From Silene conica (taxonomy: Eukaryota > Streptophyta > Magnoliopsida > Caryophyllales > Caryophyllaceae): 64,000 bases of DNA. Positions within the stretch are counted from its first letter, which is position 1. Every line of letters starts with the position of its first letter. The position numbers and the translations under genes were made by a program. The notes below the pieces were generated by a model, which was given only the letters and a program-made list of their open reading frames with translations, was not told the origin of the DNA and did not search any database. The stretch lies in NCBI GenBank assembly GCA_029255685.2, contig CM055312.2:1946649-2010648 (forward strand). The letters run 5' to 3'. This document shows positions 1 through 10,868 of this stretch, piece by piece.

Positions 1-1460
1 TGCAACCTACCCGACCGAGTACTCTACAACCAAAAAGGAGGAATACTACATAATTATCGAATAAAATTAGAGAAATTGCTAGATAGTGAATTTGTAATAC
101 TTTATTTAGTATCGATTTGTCATGAACATAAAATTTGCAAAAGACCTCATTCTCCAATGTTTTAGTGAAAATAGAATTATAAATTTTCTTTTGCAAAACA
201 ATTAATATGATATAGTGTAAGGACACAAGACCAATTATAGAACTTATTACTTAGGCGGGAAATTTTTAAAAACTCTTCTTCTAATATAAGGGAGATTGAG
301 TGATTAATTTTTATTATGATATTTACTTATTTATGATGATGATTAACATTTTAACATATTTAAGTGAGTTAGTTATCAATTGTCATCATTGGAGTATCAA
401 GTTATCAAATTTATAACTTAAGCATGCATAAAATATAATTAGGGGTGTGCAAAATCGGGTCCAAACGGGAAAAATGGACCATAATGAAATTAGAATTAAA
501 AAAGTTGACTCTTTAGGATTCAAATTTATGTTTCAAATCCAATTTTTTTCAGTTCAGCCTAGAATAGTTAATTGTTAAATTTATTTCCCCAATCAATTAT
601 TTTGAAAAACATTGTAGGCTTGCTTAACAATGTTCATTGTGGTCCAATAGAACGAATTTTTAACTTGTAATTTGAAAAGGTGAGTATGTAAATAAAAATT
701 TAATTTAATCCAAGCTATGCAATTGGAGAAGTAATTTTATTAAGTCAATCTCAATGTCATTAGTCAAGTTTAATACCTTTAGACTTTAGTAAATGCATTA
801 CTAATTCACGAGGAAATATTTTTTTTATAAACAAGTTTATGTAAAAATGTTTTTTATTTAAATTGTCAATGTTATAAGGGATAAAGTATGTTTTGAATCA
901 TTTTAAGGTGTTAGTACTACACATTCACATGTGTAGATTACAACGCTATTGAAAATGTATTGAATACTGTATTATAACAAATTCGAGTGAAATATGATGA
1001 TTTGAATTTATAACGTCTCTATATAATACTCCTTTTTATTTATCATTTTCTTCCCTTTTTTTTTTGCACAAAAAATAAGAAATTTAATTTGAGTCACACA
1101 AAACACACTAGTACATCATCCCACATGCTATTGAATTTAGACTACACATATTAACTCAAAAATAGAAAATAAGGAATAAATTCTGAATAATCAGTTTTAG
1201 AAAATAGGAAAAAAATGGTGAATACACTAAATAGATAGAAGTACTATTTAAAAAATCATACGTTTGTGATACATTCACACGAAATTTATACCTTCAAACA
1301 TAATTAGCATGTGACATGTGACCCGACCCGTGCTAAAATTTAGGCTCATACACGGCCAATAAACACAAGGATCTTGCAAGTACCATTACTACCATACAAA
1401 GGGCATTTTGGAGTTTTTCTTAGGCCCAAGCTAGAGAAAAAAAATCGAGTAAACTAGCTA
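1..1460. other. A+T-rich intergenic DNA, no gene seen
   Basis: I see no coding region. Near 440 there is a left-end-like sequence TAGGGGTGTGCAAAATCGGG that resembles the hAT ends found elsewhere in the window. I could not find a matching right end, so it is probably a truncated copy. Confidence 0.6.
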
Positions 1461-1635
1461 GACATGAATAGAGATGGCAATGGATCCCGGATCCTACTCA
1501 GATTCAGCAGACGTCTAGACCCTATACCCAAGGGTAGGATATGGATCCCATTATTGTAGATCCTTAGGATCTGGATCAGACCCATATCCTTATAAGAGTA
1601 CAAGGGTCGGATCTGGATCTGGATCCCACCACTGA

Positions 1636-1770
1636 GACCACTCCCAAGCAAGGTCATGGAGGAGGTCATGACCTTGCTTAGTCTTGTTAATTACAAATTA
1701 AGTAGGGTATTAAGGTGACCCAAGGTGATAAAAGGTCACTTGGTTAGTGTGACCTTGCTTGGGGATGGTC
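1636..1770. mobile_element. Nested Tourist-like MITE
   Basis: The ends are inverted: GACCACTCCCAAGCAAGGTCA on the left (about 20 bp) and TGACCTTGCTTGGGGATGGTC on the right. This is the same family as the elements at 2657-3009, 9124-9456 and 54302-55041. The flanking trinucleotides are TGA and TAA, so the target duplication is imperfect here. It lies inside the hAT element 1469-2626. Confidence 0.7.
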
Positions 1771-2224
1771 TAAGATCCAGATCCTACCCTTGGACCATCT
1801 TTTAATTTCTATAATTTGGATAGATTTGACCCTTCAAAGGTAGACCATGGAAACAAGGATTGAAGTATTAGTGTTTATTTTGTTTGAACAATTTATTTTA
1901 TTATGAATTGTTGGAATTATAATTATTTTGTAGTTTGTAAAACTTATTTGTAAGTTGCTACAAGACTTTTAACACTTTGTACACTCGTTTTGTTTCTTTT
2001 AGACTATGATTTTTAAACCAATGAAGATAATAGAGGGTAATTCGACTATAACATCGTCTCTAATTGATAAGTAAAAGTGAAATAATGTATAATAATGACT
2101 AGGTGCGGTTTCATTTGAATGTATTGTTGAAGATTGACGTTTATCCAGATCCTACCTAGATCCTTAGGATGCGGATATGGATCTACAAATTTCGGACCCT
2201 AAGGATAAGGGTAGGATCTGGATA

Positions 2225-2548
2225 TAGGGTTGTTCAAAAAGAGACTCGGACCGGCAAACCCGACCGACCCGGACCGGATACATACCGGTCCGATCTCCGG
2301 GTCCCCAAAAATATGGTGACCGGTCTCCGGTCCGGTCCGGTCCACATAAGAAAAAAAATCAATTTACCTTGTAAAGTAGTACCGGTCCGGTCCAAACCCG
2401 GAAAAAATCGGACCTAAAGGGTGTCGGTCCGGTCCGGTCCGGGTCCCCTCCCAACCGGTCCGATCCGCGGTCTTGGGGATGGTGAGTGTCCGGTCCACGG
2501 GTTTATCCGGTCCGGTGCGGTCCGATTTTGGACCGATGAACACCCCTA
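2225..2548. mobile_element. Nested non-autonomous hAT element
   Basis: The ends TAGGGTTGTTCA and TGAACACCCCTA form a 12-bp terminal inverted repeat with one mismatch. The 8-bp target duplication TCTGGATA is exact (2217-2224 and 2549-2556). The interior is made of CCGGTCCGGTCC-type palindromic motifs. It has been inserted into the larger hAT element 1469-2626, so it is the younger of the two. The open frame across it is a by-product of the repeat composition. Confidence 0.88.
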
Positions 2549-2656
2549 TCTGGATATACCATTTTAAAATGGATCTGGATCTGATCCTATAGGATCATGT
2601 CCAGATCCTACCCATTGCCATCTCTAGACATGAATTTAGGCAATTTATCACCTTTA

Positions 2657-3009
2657 GACAATCCCAAATTCCCAAAGCATAATGTTGAACTAATCGGTTC
2701 ATTAATATTTTTATCCTTAATCTCACCTTAATTATTTTAAACCACTTTTATCCTCTCAAATAGAAGATCACGGCCTAGGGACATCAACCCAATCATTTTC
2801 CACTCATTTTCCATTTTCAATCATTTACTACATTCTCTACCCCACAAATAATGTAATAAGTTGATAATACTTTGACACGTCAAAGTTCACCCACTAGCTG
2901 ATTTCAGGGTCACAAATTGACCTTAAAAACTTCATGATCACCAAAATAAGTGTTTTGATCACGTAATTACAGTGATCCAACAAGGTCGCAACCTTGACAG
3001 AGGAGGTTC
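2657..3009. mobile_element. Degenerate Tourist-like MITE
   Basis: It is flanked by TTA on both sides (2654-2656, 3010-3012), the target size of PIF/Harbinger elements. The interior (TTATCCTCTCAAATAGAAGATCAC...) resembles the better preserved element at 54636-55041. The ends are eroded, which suggests an old copy. Confidence 0.55.
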
Positions 3010-3393
3010 TTAGACCATGTTTATCCGTAGGTTTTGCAGTCCTACTTAGCGCTAGTTCCTATATTAAAATTTTAATTTTTTTCTTAATCTACTTTCAAGC
3101 CCTACCTCTTTATTTCTACGAATATCTTTTATCAATACCTACCTTAACCTACCTTTAACCTATACTTATTTTTTCCATTAAACAAGGTCTTGAACAAAGT
3201 CTCGAAAGTGTTATAGAAGGTCCAAATTGGACCGCATGAACCTAGTTTCTCAAAGGTGTTCCAACTTTTTAATCTTTTTTTCCTTTTCTATTTGTTATTT
3301 TATTGTCGTTATTCAAGACTTAAACGGTTAAACCTATTTAACCCAACCTACAAACATAGTCACACCCAAAATGTAAACATTTGTAATCACAAT

Positions 3394-3907
3394 TAGGGGT
3401 GAGAATCGGTCCAAGACCGGACCGAACCGGACCGTACCGAACACCGAACTTAAAAATTTGGTGGACCAAAGACCGGACCTAATACTTTCGGTCTTGGACC
3501 GGACCAAACCCGAAATATTTGGTCCGGTCCGGTCTTGGACCGAAATGGACCTAAACTATTTTTTTCACTATTTCACATATGATAATTACATTTTAATTCC
3601 GCTAAATAATATTCATTTAAATACTTAGACGACACTTTTTATGAAAATCATTGATAATACTAATTTATAATATCTTTTGAAAAGAAAATGTTAATTTAAT
3701 TCAAAATATTTTAATGATTTGTCTTAAAAAAACAAGAACTTTGATCCATTCGGTCCGGACCAAAATTAAACGGTCTTGGACCGGACCGGACCGAAGACCA
3801 AAACTTGGAAAAATGAGGACCGAGGACCGGACCAAAATAATTCGGTCCGGGTTTGGTCCAGACCAAATGATCCGGTTCCGGACCGGACCTAATTTTGCTC
3901 ACCCCTA
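3394..3907. mobile_element. Non-autonomous hAT element, GGACCGGACC family
   Basis: The ends TAGGGGTGAG and CTCACCCCTA are perfect inverted repeats. They are flanked by an exact 8-bp duplication ATCACAAT (3386-3393, 3908-3915). Both subterminal regions are packed with CCGGACCGGACC motifs in opposite orientation around an A+T-rich centre. A second copy of the same family lies at 16154-16684. There is no transposase; the two opposite open frames of about 63 codons are composition artefacts. Confidence 0.9.
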
Positions 3908-4254
3908 ATCACAATAGTGTCAACTAGTTGCGATAGAAACGCAATAAATACTTGTCTTTGTCTGAAACTTGACCAAATGTAACATCAAAGAATGAAAAAT
4001 GAATAGAAATAACTTTGTCGTAAAGCCTACACCAACATACTAGTAGTATGACTAGTATCATCTCATTGCAAAATGTTAAAAAGATGGGTCAAGCACCTAG
4101 AATCCTAGATAGCTAGCCCCTTTGTCCGATGACTCCGATCCTTATATCAATGAGACTCTATCAGTGTTGACCTACCATGGTCCATGACCCCATGAGTCCA
4201 TGCCATAGGGTTCCCATCAATTTGTGTTTCTCCTTACACTAAGAAGTCATTTGG

Positions 4255-4915
4255 TTCGGTATGGGAAGATAAAATTCTCGAAAAGATTAAATTCATATGA
4301 ACTTGAAAATCACGTGAATTATATAAATATTGTTTGGTTGAATGTAGGAATTTCAATTCATGCGGAACTCCCAATTATCTAGAGAGGGCTAGGTGTTGGG
4401 AAATTAGCGCCAATATCCCACGTGCAACGGAAGCAACCAACCGACAAGTAAACCGTAAAAGTAAATAAATGTAAGCAATAATAAAATGAGACAATATTTA
4501 GGTTCAAACCCAGGGCGGCAAAACCTTCCAAACCGAAAGAATTGTATTCTTTTTATAGCCAGGGAAAATATGTTAGATTTTATAATAATAAAATCAACTC
4601 TACGTTATCCATGAGTGAATTAATCACATTCATATGTTTTACGTACTTGTAAAAACAAATGGATGTTTTATTCATTTAACACCTAAAGTTACATGTACAT
4701 CATCATATTGTACATGTAACATTTAGCAACTTTAATATCTTGTGGTGAAAGTTTTAACCCAACACTAGGTAAGTGACTTCCTACCTCATGTAGGATCTAG
4801 AGTTCCATAAGAGGTTCTAATTCCCATGAATTGGGCAACCAAACAAGAGTCGAGTTTCTCATTTCGCATGATTTTCCAATTTCCGTGATTTTAAAAGCAA
4901 CCAAACAACCCCTAA
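4255..4915. mobile_element. Probable MITE interrupted by a solo LTR
   Basis: The left side AGTCATTTGGTT and right side AACCAAACAACCCCT form approximate inverted ends, and internal motifs (CCCATGAATTGGG against AATTTCAATTCATG) also fold back. The class is not clear because I see no clean target duplication. A solo LTR (4394-4764) splits it. Confidence 0.45.
4394..4764. mobile_element. Solo LTR (fossil)
   Basis: A 371-bp block starts TGTTGGG, ends CCCAACA and is flanked by an exact 5-bp duplication CTAGG (4389-4393, 4765-4769). These are the marks of a single LTR left after recombination between the two LTRs of an element. No internal region is present. The intact ends and target duplication suggest it is not very old. 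Family not determined. Confidence 0.8.
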
Positions 4916-4936
4916 TACTCACTTCACTAATTCTCC

Positions 4937-5105
4937 GGATGACGGGTATATGCCGTATATCTGTCACAAATTTGCAACGGGTTAAGTATTACTCATGGTG
5001 GTAGATAAGGACAAAAAAGTTTGTTACTCCATAGGTATCCTACTTTGTCTTATCTGTACATGGGTATAACTTGACCCGTCACAACTCGTCACAAATGAGA
5101 ATTTG
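4937..5105. repeat. Short MITE-like repeat, GACGGGT/CGTCACAA family
   Basis: The left part GACGGGTATATGCCG and the right part ACCCGTCACAACTCGTCACA are roughly inverted around a core containing GATAAG...CTTATC. Relatives occur near 5600, 31780, 38430 and 43225. Confidence 0.5.
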
Positions 5106-5599
5106 TGTACTTACATAGGGTATAATTATCGATAAGACTCATCAAAATCTTACGACTCGGCCATATTAGCCTTGTTCATATTTTTTTCGAATTGGGTATT
5201 AAACTTTTCCATTACCTTATCTCCATTGTACATACGGAGTATTACCCAAATTAATGAATATATTTTAGTTTGGCAAAAAAGAATTTAAACGATTTAAATT
5301 TATTATGATGGGGTAAAAATTGAGGTGAAAATTGAAGTCTTGGAACAAATTCGGACCCTTTATTTTGTACCCTAAAGCAATCTTTACCATTGATAAATAG
5401 GGTAATGTAGTGATGTATAGGTAATGAACACGAGAATAATGGAGAGTCTTGAGAATGGGCGTAGGTTGAATAATGTAGACGTAGGCAAAACGGCGGTGAT
5501 AGTCACAAGACAAAGGAGTAGCGTAGGAGTGGTAGTGGTAGTATTCAAGGGAGTAGGTAAAAGAGGTGTAACGTTATTATTAATCACAATTTTTTTTTT

Positions 5600-5790
5600 T
5601 TTTTTTTTTGTGACGGACATATACGTTGTAAAAGCTTTCGACGGGTCAAATATTACTTATGTGAGATAAGTAAGACAAAAGCAGGGCGCACAGAAAGAAG
5701 CAAGCCACTTTTTCTTATCTACTTACATACGGAGTAAATTTTATTTAATCCGTCACAAATTTGTGACGATATACCCGTCACAAGTGAAAC
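5600..5790. repeat. Short MITE-like repeat, GACGGGT/CGTCACAA family
   Basis: It starts TGTGACGGACATATACG and ends GATATACCCGTCACAAG, with inverted GATAAGTAAGAC...CTTATC motifs inside. The preceding run of 19 T is a simple homopolymer. Small open frames on both strands here are not genes. Confidence 0.5.
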
Positions 5791-7071
5791 TCGATGATCG
5801 TTGAATGTGCACGAGATGTTAAAGAAATGCACCTCTACTACGTAAATACGTATAATGTCAAAAGCTGCTACTCTTTTGCGTGACAAGTCCAAAGTCCATT
5901 CTATATTATTAAATGCTATCGAGTAGTACGTGACGTGACCCCTCTACTCTCAGGTGCGACACTGCTACCTGCTCTCTTCTCTCTTTTTTGCTCAGTGTTG
6001 CTCGTGACGGACGGATAATATTCGTTAAAAGTTGAAGACGATTTACTTACATTACATGAGATGAACGTTATCCGACTTTAATATGTACGGATAATGCCCG
6101 TTTTCAATAAGAATTTGTGTTTTTGTTTTTGTTTTTAATTTCACTCTGCTTCGGGCTTGCACGGTCCAGAATGTCTGATTTTGTGTGTGCCTGGTCGGAT
6201 TGTTGTGGACGATGCTGCTTAGCGTAAGTGTGCCAAGTAGCGGGATTGGCGTGGCGGCGGGCTATGATTTCTACCCTTCTCTTTCTCGTCTTTGGGAAGC
6301 TTGATGTGGGGGTCGTTGCTTTGCTCAAGCGGATTTAGAAATTCTCTATATCTCACGATGCCTGGACTCGTGTTGCCGCTTATATTTTTTTTCTTCTAAA
6401 CTTAGCTTTGCTATTGCTAAGGAAATGGGTGCCCAACTTGTATCTCGGGTGTCCATTAATTTCTTGTAAACGTTGATTTTAGCTCTATAAATGTCCCGCG
6501 TTATAATAATAATAAAAAAATAATAATAAAAATAATAATAATGGTTCATCATCTCATCGTCAAATGCACCAACAAACGGCCATATTTCCTTGGGAAGGAA
6601 TCCAGGGATGGACAACTTTAGCGCCTCAACTATCTTTTAACATTTAATTCTACTTATTCAACACCGTAACATTTCCTAACAATTCAAAAATACGACTAGT
6701 AACATTTCATAATAATATGTGGACGTCCCCCCGCCCCCCGAAGAACGCAAATATTTCTCTACAGTTATACATTGACATGCTGTGATGTATTCCGATCAAT
6801 TTGTATATATATTGTTAATAATAAAGTAGTGAATAAAACTCGTTCCTTCATAAATATCATCCTCTTAAATTTGTAGCAAAACATATTTATTGACATATAA
6901 ATAGGTTTTTATAAAATCGAATTTTCTTTCAACTCACCAACAAATTATAATTTAATAATCTCATTTAATTCTTACCCAATATGAACATTTATGGTCACTA
7001 ATACAACATATCAATTATCATCCTTGAATGTTTGTCAAAGATAAGAGACAAGATAATAAAGTAAATTATGA
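5791..7071. other. Gene-free stretch with a possible degraded retroposon 3' end
   Basis: From about 6130 to 6500 the base composition is less A+T-rich than around it. The stretch ends in an A/T-rich TAA-repeat tail (6505-6541), as plant LINE 3' ends often do. One plus-strand frame gives a short Ala-Trp-Thr-Arg-Val-Ala-Ala run near 6360, but I cannot confirm reverse transcriptase motifs. The assignment is a guess. Confidence 0.25.
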
Positions 7072-7275
7072 ACCAACTAGTTAATCCAGTGATAGTTGGA
7101 TGAAACCTTAAAACTTGCAGGAATACAAGACCTGAGAAGTCTAAGGTTCGACTACTCGTTAGCGCGATGATTACTTAATCACTGCAATCCGAAAGGGATG
7201 ACTTACATAGCCCGTATGATAATACGGGAATGCATGGATCTAGGAGGAATTCAACCCTCTCGTCCAAAAAAATAA
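7072..7275 (+). mobile_element. tRNA-derived SINE
   Basis: An A-box-like stretch (TAATCCAGTGATAGTTGG) is followed by a B-box-like AAGGTTCGACTAC about 60 bp downstream. The unit ends CTCTCGTCCAAAAAAATAAA, a short A-rich tail. A second, shorter copy with the same A-box/B-box spacing and the same ATTCAACCC...CTCGT end lies at 32850-32975. Boundaries are approximate. Confidence 0.65.
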
Positions 7276-8390
7276 ACTAAATGAAATACTATAGTATATA
7301 ATTAGGGTGAAAAATTTCATGCGCAGCTAAAGCAAAATCACAAAATCATGTGCACAACATATCTTTTCATAATCTTTGCATAATTTAAAATCATAAAGAG
7401 TAAAGAAAGAAGATTTAGAATGAAGCAAGGAACCAATTAACATCAATTAAGCTCTGAACAAGAGGATTAAAATTATAAATATCATTATCATTATTTCATA
7501 ATCAAAGTGGTCCTCCTAATTAAAGTAATTATATACATTAATAACTATAGTTGTATGATGACTAATTGACTATGTATGCCTCAATTATATGCAACTTCAC
7601 GTACTATTGTTAGGATACTCACCAACATCATTATATGCCACTTAATCTATTCTCATTTTTTTTCATTATTATTACTCGGTTTTCGTCATTTATCTATCTC
7701 TGGTTTGGCATAAAAATTAAATAAGAAGATGTGGTTGATCATTAACTGATAAGTTAGTCAAATTGAGTATAACAGATTAAATTACTCATCAAAGACATTT
7801 TTACAATAAAAAAAAATTAATTGAAACATTCCAAAGTCGAATAAACAAATAAAAAACTGACTGTCATTCAATATGCACTCACCATAACAATATCATAAAA
7901 TTTAAAACGATTTATCTTACGTGTGTCATGGCGAACATGTTAATAATTTAATTATAGAAAGACTATTGAGAATATTTAAAACGGTTTTTCTAACGGTTTT
8001 TTATTTATGTTTAGACCGTCGTTGACAACAAGTATAAAACTCTCCAACATATCATTAAGACATTAACCCTTTTTATCCAAATCATAAATGTAATTTGTTG
8101 ATAAATCATAAATGATAGTAGTTGATAAAAAGGGAAAAATTCATAAATGAAATTATGATGCTGGGGTTATTTGTGTAGAAAAATAGTACTCCATATTAAG
8201 TACTAAGATTTTTCTAAAAACTTTTACGAGCACAAAACAATTCAAATATACATTTTTAACAATAATTAATGTTCATTATTAACTGAAACATTAAATATTT
8301 CAAATCCATTTATAATCTACAGATCGTCACAAATTAGAATCCGTATATAATTTTTTTTCAAGATGTACTCACTCAAGAAGACACAAAAAA
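7276..8390. other. A+T-rich intergenic DNA, no gene seen
   Basis: No open frame with recognisable similarity and no clear repeat boundaries were found in this stretch. Confidence 0.55.
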
Positions 8391-8616
8391 ATGATTATAC
8401 AAACAGATTTATAAGAACATCGTACAATTATGATGCATGTAATTGAGCTTATATACATATTTTTTAAGCTTTTAAACTATTTTGAGTTATATATAGTTTA
8501 TTGATATTAAAATTAAAATATAGTTGAATTTATATGTATTATTTTTGTTGTAAAATAATTTTCTAAGCTTAATATATTTGTAAATAACTTCATAAAATTT
8601 ACAATATACGGAGTAA
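8391..8616. repeat. A+T-rich MITE family, copy 1 (truncated)
   Basis: It starts ATTATACAAACAGATTTATA and continues with TTTTAAACTATTTTGAGTTATAT and TTTTCTAAGCTTAATATATTTG. These blocks recur in the same order at 29117, 29600, 32264 and 44032, and inverted at 41200. The copy stops where a Tourist-like element (8617-8937) begins, and its second end is missing. Confidence 0.6.
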
Positions 8617-8937
8617 GGCCCCGTTCTTTTGGACTGAAACTGAACTGAACTGAACAGAACTGAACTTATAGGATCTTAACTGAACTTATAGGAACTGAAC
8701 TGAACTTATAGAAACTAAACTGAATCGAACTTATAGGAACTGAACTGAACTTATAGGAACTGAACTGAACTGAACTGAACTTATAGGATCTGAATTGAAC
8801 TTAACTTATAGGATCTGAACTGAACTGAACTTATAGGAACTGAACTGAACTTATAGGAACTGGACTGAACTGAACTGAACTTATAGGATCTGAAATGGAC
8901 TTAAATTAAGTGATTTGAAATCCAAAAGAACAAGGCC
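8617..8937. mobile_element. Tourist-like (PIF/Harbinger) MITE filled with GAACT repeats
   Basis: The ends GGCCCCGTTCTTTTGGACT and ATCCAAAAGAACAAGGCC are inverted repeats, flanked by TAA on both sides (8614-8616, 8938-8940). TAA is the PIF/Harbinger target. The whole interior is a degenerate tandem of GAACTGAACT and GAACTTATAG. Relatives with the GTTCTTTT end occur near 17413, 19431, 39190 and 40258. Confidence 0.8.
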
Positions 8938-9123
8938 TAACTCATATTCTTTTTGCTTAACCTTGAAATTTTTATTGAGCAGGTGAAAATCAAACCGCTA
9001 ACTTCATGGTTGAGGTAAGAGCGTTCTTAAAAACTTGAGCTAACTATTGTTCTCGAAGTATACCATTAGTTCTATACATCTGATCGTATAATCCGAGCGT
9101 GGGTAAACTATTCCAAAAACTTA

Positions 9124-9456
9124 GACCATCCCCAAGCAAGGTCAATTGTTAGGTTAATTGCTTGCTTGGGTCAAGTTAATTACAATTAGTACAAAATTAG
9201 GATTGGCCCAAGGGTGTTGAGGGTCAATTTGTGACCCAAGGTGGAGCAAATTGACTCACCTATTGACCTCTTATGTGTCAAACTCTCATTGGTTACAAAT
9301 TAGAAAAAGAAAGAAAAGAAAAGAAAAATTATGTAATTGACTCGATTAAATCGACCTTTTGCTTGGAGGGTAAAAGAGGGTCAATGTCAATAAAGTGAAA
9401 TTAAGGGTTAATATGTTATTGACTCGATTAAATCGACTTTTTGCTTGGGGATAGTC
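9124..9456. mobile_element. Tourist-like MITE, GACCATCCCCAAGC family
   Basis: The left end GACCATCCCCAAGCAAGGTC and right end TTTGCTTGGGGATAGTC are inverted repeats. TTA flanks both sides (9121-9123, 9457-9459). It is the same family as 54302-54635, in the opposite orientation: the GATTTAATCGAGTCAATAAC block is shared on opposite strands. Confidence 0.82.
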
Positions 9457-10868
9457 TTAAAGACCTACAAAACCCCACTTACCAATCCAACCAAAAATGC
9501 CAAACTAACTTAAACTGTCAGTATGAAAATGACTAAAATACCCTTCCATGTCTTTACAATACACTGCAAAAAATTTAACTAGACATTGAAATTTCCACCT
9601 TCTTCATTCTCTATCATCTCTTTTACTTCTTCAAATATTCACATCATTTTCAATCTCAAATCTTTTATTCTAAATTATAAATTATAAATTAATCATATTA
9701 TATTACTTTAAATACTCTATTATAAAACCCATAAAATATTTTCAAAAAATATTATCAAAGTTTTGAGCTTTTTTTTTAAAAAAAAAAGTTCCACCCACAA
9801 AAAATTGCAGATTTTAAGTGTATTTTAGTCATGAAATTCATCCATTTAAACAATGTTGCATAATTTATGAAGTTTTATTTGGAGTTTTTCATTTTATTCC
9901 TCCGTTTTTCACGCCCTCGTTTGCTACAAAGGATTCAACATTTCAATGCTTAGGTTATTACTCATTATTATTATTTAAATTCAACATTTTTGTCTCTTCA
10001 CATTGTTGTTTGTACATTACTTTTATGTGGGTTCAATTTACTATGTAAATGTTTATGTAATCAGTACTCCGTAATTACAATGTAAAACCGTCTCATACAA
10101 GAGTTCCGTTTTTAACCAATGAAAGTGCCCGGTTACGTAGTAACCCGTCTTATTCTATTATTCTATAATTTGTGTTATATTAATACGTCTAATACGTTTA
10201 ATACGACTAATTTTTAAACAAAGATAGATTCTTTGGGTATTTCCATGTTTCTTTCTCAAGCAAGTTTATATCTTTCTTCTTGTAGTAATGTTCTCATATG
10301 ATTGATGCAAGTTGCAGGAAATAGGTAAATTTTTTGAGGGTATTTTGTTTCTGGGTCTGTGTTTTTTTACTGTATTGGTGAGAATAACAGTGTTTTAACT
10401 GCTGTTAATTGTCTGAAAGGTAGAAAAAAGCTGGTACATTGTTGTTTTCTTCTGATGTTTTGATAATTTTTTTCCTGTTTTGGGTAATGCTGCATTCTTA
10501 ACATGATATAGTGATGTACAACGATGTTTTACTGTTTATCTTTACTGTTATTTCATTTTATTGTCAATTTTTCATGATTTACTGTGTTTTTGTGTTCTAA
10601 GTGAAAAATTTGAGGTGGGTTTTGGTTAATTTTTTTGGGTTATTTTGTACAGGATTGGGTTTTGATGCATTGCTTAGAGAGGTAAGTTGGTGAGTTAGTA
10701 TCTTACTGTTATTTCTTTATTGTAAATTTTCATGATTTACTGTCTTTTTGTGTTCTAAGTGAAAATTTTGAGGTGGGTTTTGGTTAATTTTTTGGGTTAT
10801 TTTGTACAGGATTGGGTTTTGATACATTGCTAAAGGAGGTAGGTTGGTGGGTTAGTAGTATCTAAGTG
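9457..10868 (+). promoter_or_regulatory. Upstream and 5'-UTR region of the STICHEL-like gene
   Basis: This region has no coding sequence of its own. A pyrimidine-rich block (about 9596-9645) is a plausible transcription start region. A 5'-UTR intron is likely, because splice-acceptor sequences TTTTGTACAG occur at 10651-10652 and 10808-10809 just upstream of the ATG. The two lie in a tandem duplication described separately. The exact start site cannot be fixed from sequence alone. Confidence 0.5.
10541..10860 (+). repeat. Tandem duplication in the STICHEL 5' UTR
   Basis: Two units of about 160 bp (about 10541-10700 and 10702-10860) are nearly identical. Each contains TTTTCATGATTTACTGT, GAGGTGGGTTTTGGTTAA, the acceptor TTTTGTACAG and GATTGGGTTTTGAT(G/A)CATTGC. 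The first unit also has a good donor (GTAAGT at 10682) and an ATG (at about 10665) that the second unit lacks. The first unit could therefore behave as an optional 29-nt non-coding exon. Confidence 0.8.

Larger units (their letters stand above)
1469..2626. mobile_element. Non-autonomous hAT-type element carrying nested elements
   Basis: The termini TAGAGATGGCAATGG and CCATTGCCATCTCTA are perfect inverted repeats of 15 bp. They are flanked by an 8-bp target duplication GACATGAA (1461-1468 and 2627-2634). The 8-bp duplication and TAG...CTA ends are typical of hAT elements. The interior is rich in GGATCC/GGATCTGGATC motifs and has no transposase. Two other elements sit inside it (1636-1770 and 2225-2548). 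Confidence 0.85.

Noticed and set aside
2169-2417. Plus-strand 82-codon open frame rich in Arg, Pro and Gly
   Set aside because: It lies entirely on the repeat interior of two nested hAT elements; the residue bias follows the CCGGACC motif.
3711-3908. Opposite open frames of about 63 codons, repeated at 16467-16694
   Set aside because: Both are read through the palindromic arms of the same hAT family, and the two strands give mirror-like sequences.
5384-5669. Overlapping small frames on both strands near 5.4-5.7 kb
   Set aside because: They include a homopolymer T run and a MITE-like repeat, have no signal of splicing, and match no family.
6104-6328. Basic 74-codon minus-strand frame
   Set aside because: It has no recognisable domain and sits in a probable retroposon remnant; the Lys/Asn tail comes from a simple repeat.
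9818-10048. 76-codon plus-strand frame upstream of the STICHEL-like gene
   Set aside because: It is a low-complexity Phe/His-rich frame in A+T-rich leader DNA, with no conserved features.
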